From NCBI GenBank assembly GCA_019120375.1, contig DWVE01000034.1:1-14062 (forward strand): DNA of 14,062 bases. Direction: 5' to 3'. This document shows positions 7,595 through 14,062 of the stretch, in pieces. The position numbers and the translations under genes are program-made. How positions within the stretch are numbered: position 1 is the first letter of the stretch; each line of letters begins with the position of its first letter. This DNA is from Allofournierella_A excrementavium. Lineage in GTDB: Bacteria > Bacillota > Clostridia > Oscillospirales > Ruminococcaceae. The notes under the pieces were generated by a model. That model was given only the letters and a program-made list of their open reading frames with translations, was not told the origin of the DNA and made no database searches.

Positions 7595-8622
7595 AGGATA
7601 TTTACGACGCGCTGAACCACGTTTCCATGGACCTGAACGAATACGCCCCCGTGCCGCTGGAAGCGGGGGAGAGCGAACGGCAGGTGAGCCGCCTGCTGGC
7701 CGCCGAAAAGAAGGAGCGCCCCGCCCTGCGCGTCCACCGCCGGCGCTGGGCCGTGCTGGCCGCGGCGGCAGCCCTGACCGCCTGCCTCGCGGTGGGCGCG
7801 GGCGCGGCCCATGCCTGGAGCGCCGACTTTGCCGCGTTCCTGGGGCTGGGAGAAGAGGACAGCCTGGGCGACATGAGCCTGGGCCTGGGCCTCAGCCAGA
7901 CCCTGCCGGGAGGCACCGTCACCCTGGAGGGCGTGCTGGGCGACGACTATTGCATCTATGTGCCCTTCACTGTGGAGGCCCCCGAGGGCCAGGTGCTGGA
8001 CGGCACGCTGGACTACGGCTTCGACAACTGCACCCTGTATTCCGACGCCTCCGACGGCATGGTCCAGCACATGGAGATGCTGCCGGACGACGACCCCACC
8101 GACAACAAGCTCCGCTTTGTGATGATGGCGTCCAGCTCCAAGCCTCTGCGGGGCAAAATGGCGGAGGCCACCGTGTGGAACCTGTTCAGCTACCCCACCG
8201 ACACCAGCCGCCTTCACGACGAGGACGCGGCGGTGCCCGGCCGGTTCGAGTTCTCCTTCCGCCTGGACTACGAGGACCGCTCCGTCGTCGTCTGCGACCA
8301 GAACACCGATGTGGGCCTGGGCTGGCCCCTGGCCCGCCTGGAACTCTCGCCGGTGTCGGTCTATCTGGAACTGAACGGCCTGCCGGAGAACGAGATGAAC
8401 CCTGCCTTTGACACATCCGTCGTCCTCATCGCCGCCGACGGCAGCCGCCAGGAAATCGTGAGCGACTGGGACCATGAGCAGACGGGAGAAGGCGTCCCCA
8501 GCCTGAGTTTTTCCCAGGATGAAAAGGCCGTGCGCATGCTCCTCCAGGCCATCGACCCCGCGCAGTACGCCGCGGTGGAGGTGAACGGTGTCTCGTTCCC
8601 GCTGCAAAATGCCGCCGGCTGA
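7591..8622 (+). CDS. Single-pass membrane protein, probable anti-sigma factor (DUF4179-like)
   Basis: A 343-residue protein with a basic cytoplasmic N-terminal part of about 52 residues, one membrane helix at about 53-75 (WAVLAAAAALTACLAVGAGAAHAW preceded by HRRR) and an extracellular C-terminal domain of about 265 residues. The layout and the 4-nt overlap with the upstream sigma gene suggest an anti-sigma factor that holds that sigma at the membrane. The outer part loosely resembles the DUF4179 proteins often paired with sigma factors in Firmicutes; this is a judgement by eye. There is no HxxxCxxC zinc anti-sigma motif in the short cytoplasmic part, so any sigma-binding would use another fold. 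The outer domain is acidic, with only a few cysteines and no catalytic motif that I recognise. The ribosome binding site AGGAGAG is at 7577-7583. Confidence 0.8.
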   Translation: MKDIYDALNHVSMDLNEYAPVPLEAGESERQVSRLLAAEKKERPALRVHRRRWAVLAAAAALTACLAVGAGAAHAWSADFAAFLGLGEEDSLGDMSLGLGLSQTLPGGTVTLEGVLGDDYCIYVPFTVEAPEGQVLDGTLDYGFDNCTLYSDASDGMVQHMEMLPDDDPTDNKLRFVMMASSSKPLRGKMAEATVWNLFSYPTDTSRLHDEDAAVPGRFEFSFRLDYEDRSVVVCDQNTDVGLGWPLARLELSPVSVYLELNGLPENEMNPAFDTSVVLIAADGSRQEIVSDWDHEQTGEGVPSLSFSQDEKAVRMLLQAIDPAQYAAVEVNGVSFPLQNAAG

Positions 8623-8669
8623 CCCCATTTGTGCCCCTGTGGGCCAAAACGACCAAATAAATGCACACG

Positions 8670-8702
8670 TTCCCGGGCGTTCAACGCCCGGGAAATTTTT
8701 TT
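8670..8702 (+). terminator. Rho-independent terminator after the sigma/anti-sigma pair
   Basis: TTCCCGGGCG (8670-8679) pairs perfectly with CGCCCGGGAA (8685-8694) around the loop TTCAA, followed by a T run at 8696-8702. It separates the sigma pair from the rpoB promoter 20 nt downstream. Confidence 0.95.
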
Positions 8703-8722
8703 GAGAAATTGGCAAAAATGGC

Positions 8723-8751
8723 TTGACAGCGCGGTTTGCGGCGGATATACT
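8723..8751 (+). promoter_or_regulatory. Strong sigma-A promoter of rpoBC
   Basis: A perfect -35 box TTGACA (8723-8728), a 17-nt spacer and a near-perfect -10 box TATACT (8746-8751). Transcription should start near 8758, giving a leader of about 158 nt before rpoB. The -35 context GCTTGACA is the same as in the rpmE promoter. Confidence 0.92.
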
Positions 8752-8785
8752 GTTGTAGTATAGCATAATGGATTAGAACGCCCTT

Positions 8786-8840
8786 AAACTGCTTTTCCTC
8801 ACAAAATATTTTTGAAAGTTTGTGAAAACTGCACAAAATA
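8786..8840 (+). repeat. Imperfect direct repeat with alternative hairpins in the rpoB leader
   Basis: AAACTGC (8786-8792) recurs at 8826-8832, and CACAAAATA (8800-8808) recurs at 8832-8840. The second copy looks like the first with the 8 nt between the two elements removed. TTTGTG (8819-8824), placed between them, can pair with either CACAAA (8800-8805 or 8832-8837), so two mutually exclusive short stems are possible in the leader RNA. The stems are only 6 bp and AT-rich, so function is uncertain. Confidence 0.45.
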
Positions 8841-8915
8841 CTTTGCCTCGAAAAGCGGGGCGGGGGCGTCATCGGTCCATAAGTATAAGATACAGGATAG
8901 GAGTGGACGCTTTTT

Positions 8916-11900
8916 ATGATGAAGGTCAAGCCCGTAACCCTCGGCAAGACCCAGCGTATGAGCTTTTCCCGCATCGATGAGGTCATCGACATGCCCAACC
9001 TCATCGAGGTGCAGAAGAACTCGTACAAATGGTTCCTGGACCAGGGCCTGAAAGAGGTCTTTCACGACGTGGCCACCATCGAGGACTTCACCGGCAATCT
9101 GGCGCTGGAGTTCATCGACTACCGCCTGGGCGAGCCCAAATACACCATCAAGGAGTGCAAGGAGCGCGACGCCACCTATGCCGCGCCCCTGCGTGTCACC
9201 GCGCGTCTGCTGAACAAGGAGACCGGCGAGGTCAAAGAGCAGGAGATCTTCATGGGCGATTTCCCGCTGATGACCGACGCGGGCACCTTCGTCAACAACG
9301 GCGCCGAGCGTGTCATCGTCAGCCAGCTGGTCCGCAGCCCCGGCGTCTACTTCGGCGCCAGCTACGACAAGACCGGCAAGCACCTCTACACCGCCACCAT
9401 GAACCCCAACCGGGGCGCCTGGCTGGAGTATGAGACCGACTCCAACGACGTGTTCTACGTCCGCATCGACAAGAACCGCAAGCTGCCTGTCACCGTGCTG
9501 ATCCGCGCCCTGGGCCTGTCTTCCGACGCCCAGATCCGCGAGTACTTCGGCGAGGACGAGCGCATCCTGGCCACCCTGGAGAAGGACACCACCACCAACA
9601 CTGAGGAAGGCCTGCTGGAGACCTACCGCAAGCTGCGTCCCGGCGAGCCCCCCACGGTGGACAGCGCCCAGACCCATCTGAACAACCTGTTCTTCGACCC
9701 CCGCCGCTACGACCTGTCCCGTTTCGGCCGGTACAAGATGAACAAGAAGCTGGCTCTGGCCCGCCGCATCGCCGGCTTCACCGCCGCCCGCGACGTGGTG
9801 GCTCCCCTCACCGGCGAGCTGCTCATTTCCGCCGGCGAGAAGATCACCCGCGAGATGGCTGAGGCCGCCGAGGCCGCCGGCGTGAGCGTGGCTTACCTGA
9901 CCATCGACGAGAAGGAAGTCAAGGTCATCACCAACGGCACCGTGGACGCTCAGGGCTTCTTCAGCTTTGACGTTTCCGAGTGCGGCATCAACGAGAAGGT
10001 CAGCTTTGCCGAGCTGCGCGCCATTCTGGACGAGGGCCTGGACGAGGCTGGCCAGAAGGAGGCCCTGGAGAAGAATCACGACCGCCTCATCAGCCGCACC
10101 GTCACCGTGGACGACATCTTCTCCTCCATCAACTACCTGGGCGGCCTGGATCATGGCGTGGGCGTCACCGACGACATCGACCATCTGGGCAACCGCCGCA
10201 TCCGCAGCGTGGGCGAGCTGCTGCAGAACCAGTTCCGCATCGGCTTCTCCCGCATGGAGCGCGTCATCCGCGAGCGCATGACCCTCCAGGCCCAGGACGC
10301 CGGCGAAGCCACCCCCCAGAGCCTCATCAACATCCGCCCTGTGGTGGCCGCCATCAAGGAGTTCTTCGGTTCCAGCCCCCTGAGCCAGTTCATGGACCAG
10401 AACAACCCCCTGGCCGAGCTCACCCACAAGCGCCGTCTGTCCGCCCTGGGCCCCGGCGGTCTGTCCCGTGACCGCGCCGGTTTCGAGGTCCGCGACGTGC
10501 ATTACAGCCACTACGGCCGCATGTGCCCCATCGAGACCCCCGAAGGTCCCAACATCGGTCTGATCAGCTACCTGGCCACCTTCGCCAAGATCAACGAGTA
10601 CGGCTTCGTGGAGGCCCCCTACCGCAAGGTGGACAAGGCCACCGGCGTTGTCACCGATGAAGTGGTCTACATGACCGCCGACGTGGAGGACGAGTACGTG
10701 GTCGCCCAGGCCAACGAGCCTCTGGATGAGAACCACCGCTTCGCCAATGCCCGCGTCAACGTCCGCCGCCGCGAGGAGATCATGGAGATCGAGCGCGAAA
10801 AGGTGGACTACATGGACGTCAGCCCCAAGATGGTCGTTTCCGTGGCTACCGCCATGATCCCCTTCCTGGAGAACGACGACGCCAACCGCGCCCTGATGGG
10901 TTCCAACATGCAGCGGCAGGCCGTGCCTCTCATGGTCACCCAGCAGCCCATCGTGGCCACCGGCATGGAGTACAAGGCCGCCTGCGACTCCGGCGTGTGC
11001 ATCCTGGCCAAGAACGACGGTGTTGTGGAGCATGTGGACGCCGACAAGATCGTGATCCGCACCTCCAAGACCACCACCGACGAGTACGAGCTCATCAAGT
11101 TCATGCGCTCCAACCAGGGCACCTGCATCAACCAGCGGCCCATCGTCTCCAAGGGCGAAGAGGTCAAGGCCGGTCAGGTCATCGCCGACGGCCCCTCCAC
11201 CAAGAACGGTGAGATCTCCCTGGGCAAGAACGCCCTCATCGGCTTCATGACCTGGGAGGGCTACAACTACGAGGACGCCGTCCTCATCAACGAGAAGATC
11301 GTCCGCGAGGACGTCTACACCTCCATCCACATCGAGGAGTACGAGCTGGAAGCCCGCGAGACCAAGCTCGGGCCCGAGGAGATCACCCGCGACATCCCCA
11401 ACGTGGGCGAGGATGCCCTGAAGGACCTGGACGAGCGCGGCATCATCCGCATCGGCGCCGAGGTCACCGCCGGCGACATCCTGGTGGGCAAGGTCACCCC
11501 CAAGGGCGAGACCGAGCTCACCGCCGAGGAGCGCCTGCTGCGCGCCATCTTCGGTGAGAAGGCCCGCGAGGTGCGCGACACCTCCCTGCGCGTGCCTCAC
11601 GGCGAGTACGGCATCATCGTGGACGTGAAGGTGTTCACCCCCGAGAACTGCGACGAGCTGCAGCCCGGCGTGCGCCAGGTGGTGCGCTGCTACATCGCCC
11701 AGAAGCGCAAGATCAGCGTGGGCGACAAGATGGCCGGCCGTCACGGCAACAAGGGCGTTGTGTCCCGCATCCTGCCCCAGGAGGATATGCCCTTCCTGGC
11801 CGACGGCACCCCGCTGGACATCGTGCTGAACCCCCTGGGCGTTCCCAGCCGTATGAACATCGGTCAGGTTCTGGAGGTCCATCTGGGCTACGCCGCCAAG

Positions 11901-12731
11901 GCGCTGGGCTGGAAGGTCATGACCCCCGTTTTTGACGGCGCTCACGAGGAGGACATCCGCGAGTGCTTCCGCCTGGCCAAGGAGAACAACAGCGGCGACA
12001 ACGTCAAAGAGTACCCCACCAAGCTGGATAAGATCATGAGCCCCACGGGCGGCCATGTGATCGACTTCTCCAAGATCGAGCTGGACGAGGACGGCAAGAG
12101 CACCGTCTACGACGGCCGCACCGGCGAGAAGTTCGACAACCGCGTCACTGTGGGCTACATGTACTACCTCAAGCTCCATCATCTGGTCGACGATAAGATC
12201 CACGCCCGTTCCACCGGCCCCTACAGCCTGGTCACCCAGCAGCCTCTGGGCGGCAAGGCCCAGTTCGGCGGCCAGCGTTTCGGCGAGATGGAGGTGTGGG
12301 CGCTGGAAGCTTACGGCGCCGCCTACACCCTGCAGGAGATCCTCACCGTCAAGTCCGACGACGTGGTGGGCCGTGTCAAGACCTACGAGGCCATCGTGAA
12401 GGGTCAGGACGTGCCCAAGCCCGGCATCCCCGAGAGCTTCCGCGTGCTCATCAAAGAGCTGCAGAGCCTGGGCCTGGATGTGGTCGTGCAGGACTCCAAC
12501 GGCGACCCGGTGGACCTGAAGCAGAACTTTGACGATGAAGAAGCCGGTTTCGATGTGCGCGACCTGCCCATGGGCGAGGACGTGCTGATGGAAAGCGAAC
12601 TGAACGACGATTACAGCATCGAGGAAGCGGAGAGCGAGCCCGCCGAGCCCGATGACTTTGACGCCGAGCCCGAAGACATCTTTGCGGACGACGATTCCTT
12701 CGACGACGCGGGTCTGGGCGACGAGTTCTGA
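8916..12731 (+). CDS. rpoB: DNA-directed RNA polymerase beta subunit
   Basis: A 1271-residue beta subunit, which forms one side of the polymerase cleft. Recognisable parts in order: the N-terminal lobe and protrusion (MSFSRIDEVIDMPNLIEVQKNSYKWF; FVNNGAERVIVSQLVRSPGVYF); the rifampicin-binding region FFGSSPLSQFMDQNNPLAELTHKRRLSALGPGGL (483-516); the fork segment IETPEGPNIGLI; the catalytic-site segment GDKMAGRHGNKG with the two lysines K938 and K946; and the C-terminal segment GGKAQFGGQRFGEMEVWALEAYGAA, which joins the beta' subunit. The last ~50 residues are strongly acidic and not conserved. The resistance-associated positions D494, H504 and S509 carry the sensitive residues. P488 replaces the glutamine found at the matching E. 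coli position 510. The length suits Firmicutes, without large proteobacterial insertions. AGGAG (8899-8903) is 12 nt before ATG 8916; the next codon is also ATG, so the start could be one residue later. rpoC follows after 62 nt. Confidence 0.99.
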   Translation: MMKVKPVTLGKTQRMSFSRIDEVIDMPNLIEVQKNSYKWFLDQGLKEVFHDVATIEDFTGNLALEFIDYRLGEPKYTIKECKERDATYAAPLRVTARLLNKETGEVKEQEIFMGDFPLMTDAGTFVNNGAERVIVSQLVRSPGVYFGASYDKTGKHLYTATMNPNRGAWLEYETDSNDVFYVRIDKNRKLPVTVLIRALGLSSDAQIREYFGEDERILATLEKDTTTNTEEGLLETYRKLRPGEPPTVDSAQTHLNNLFFDPRRYDLSRFGRYKMNKKLALARRIAGFTAARDVVAPLTGELLISAGEKITREMAEAAEAAGVSVAYLTIDEKEVKVITNGTVDAQGFFSFDVSECGINEKVSFAELRAILDEGLDEAGQKEALEKNHDRLISRTVTVDDIFSSINYLGGLDHGVGVTDDIDHLGNRRIRSVGELLQNQFRIGFSRMERVIRERMTLQAQDAGEATPQSLINIRPVVAAIKEFFGSSPLSQFMDQNNPLAELTHKRRLSALGPGGLSRDRAGFEVRDVHYSHYGRMCPIETPEGPNIGLISYLATFAKINEYGFVEAPYRKVDKATGVVTDEVVYMTADVEDEYVVAQANEPLDENHRFANARVNVRRREEIMEIEREKVDYMDVSPKMVVSVATAMIPFLENDDANRALMGSNMQRQAVPLMVTQQPIVATGMEYKAACDSGVCILAKNDGVVEHVDADKIVIRTSKTTTDEYELIKFMRSNQGTCINQRPIVSKGEEVKAGQVIADGPSTKNGEISLGKNALIGFMTWEGYNYEDAVLINEKIVREDVYTSIHIEEYELEARETKLGPEEITRDIPNVGEDALKDLDERGIIRIGAEVTAGDILVGKVTPKGETELTAEERLLRAIFGEKAREVRDTSLRVPHGEYGIIVDVKVFTPENCDELQPGVRQVVRCYIAQKRKISVGDKMAGRHGNKGVVSRILPQEDMPFLADGTPLDIVLNPLGVPSRMNIGQVLEVHLGYAAKALGWKVMTPVFDGAHEEDIRECFRLAKENNSGDNVKEYPTKLDKIMSPTGGHVIDFSKIELDEDGKSTVYDGRTGEKFDNRVTVGYMYYLKLHHLVDDKIHARSTGPYSLVTQQPLGGKAQFGGQRFGEMEVWALEAYGAAYTLQEILTVKSDDVVGRVKTYEAIVKGQDVPKPGIPESFRVLIKELQSLGLDVVVQDSNGDPVDLKQNFDDEEAGFDVRDLPMGEDVLMESELNDDYSIEEAESEPAEPDDFDAEPEDIFADDDSFDDAGLGDEF

Positions 12732-12793
12732 TCGCGGCTTTTCTGAGATACCCGTCAACATCGAGACAACAGAAATAAGGAAGGGTTCATTGA

Positions 12794-14062
<1,269 letters not shown>

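Noticed and set aside
8799..12761. A 1320-codon open frame on the minus strand, opposite all of rpoB
   Set aside because: It is a mirror of rpoB codon bias: C/G-ending codons rarely give stops on the complementary strand. The translation is low-complexity (rich in V, L, A, G, H, D), it has no recognisable domain, and the plus strand is unambiguously rpoB.

Overview
The window reads as an ordinary chromosomal core-gene region from a high-G+C member of the Firmicutes/Bacillota, probably a gut-type Oscillospiraceae (Faecalibacterium/Gemmiger/Subdoligranulum-like). That placement is an inference. It rests on AGGAGG-type ribosome binding sites, a Firmicutes-like RpoD and RpoB, the dgt-dnaG-rpoD arrangement, strong C/G preference at third codon positions and lipoprotein style. 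All supported genes are on the + strand. No mobile element, CRISPR array, tRNA or rRNA is visible.

Layout. (1) 1-800: the 3' end of a phosphoglucomutase/phosphomannomutase gene, closed by a strong terminator. (2) 870-1622: an unrecognised secreted lipoprotein. (3) 1640-2699: a consensus sigma-A promoter, a roughly 129-nt leader that may be a ribosomal-protein leader RNA, rpmE (L31), a terminator, then a YigZ/IMPACT-family gene. (4) 2700-6980: an AT-rich gap and then dgt-dnaG-rpoD, a variant of the macromolecular-synthesis operon (dNTPase, primase, primary sigma factor), closed by a terminator. (5) 7025-8702: a palindrome resembling a cre/LacI-type operator, an alternative sigma factor gene overlapping by 4 nt a gene for a single-pass membrane protein (probable anti-sigma partner), then a terminator. 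(6) 8723-14062: a consensus promoter, a long AT-rich leader with imperfect repeats, rpoB and the first 423 codons of rpoC, which runs off the window.

Functionally the window concentrates RNA polymerase parts (primary sigma, an alternative sigma with its probable regulator, beta and beta') beside replication priming (primase), dNTP homeostasis and one ribosomal protein. The longest gene-free stretch is 8623-8915, which holds a terminator, a promoter and a leader.

I found no clearly undescribed system. The points most worth a second look are the sigma/membrane-protein pair wedged between rpoD and rpoBC with its cre-like palindrome, an extra segment of about 45 residues in RpoD, rpoBC having its own promoter and structured leader away from the ribosomal stalk genes, and the rpmE leader.
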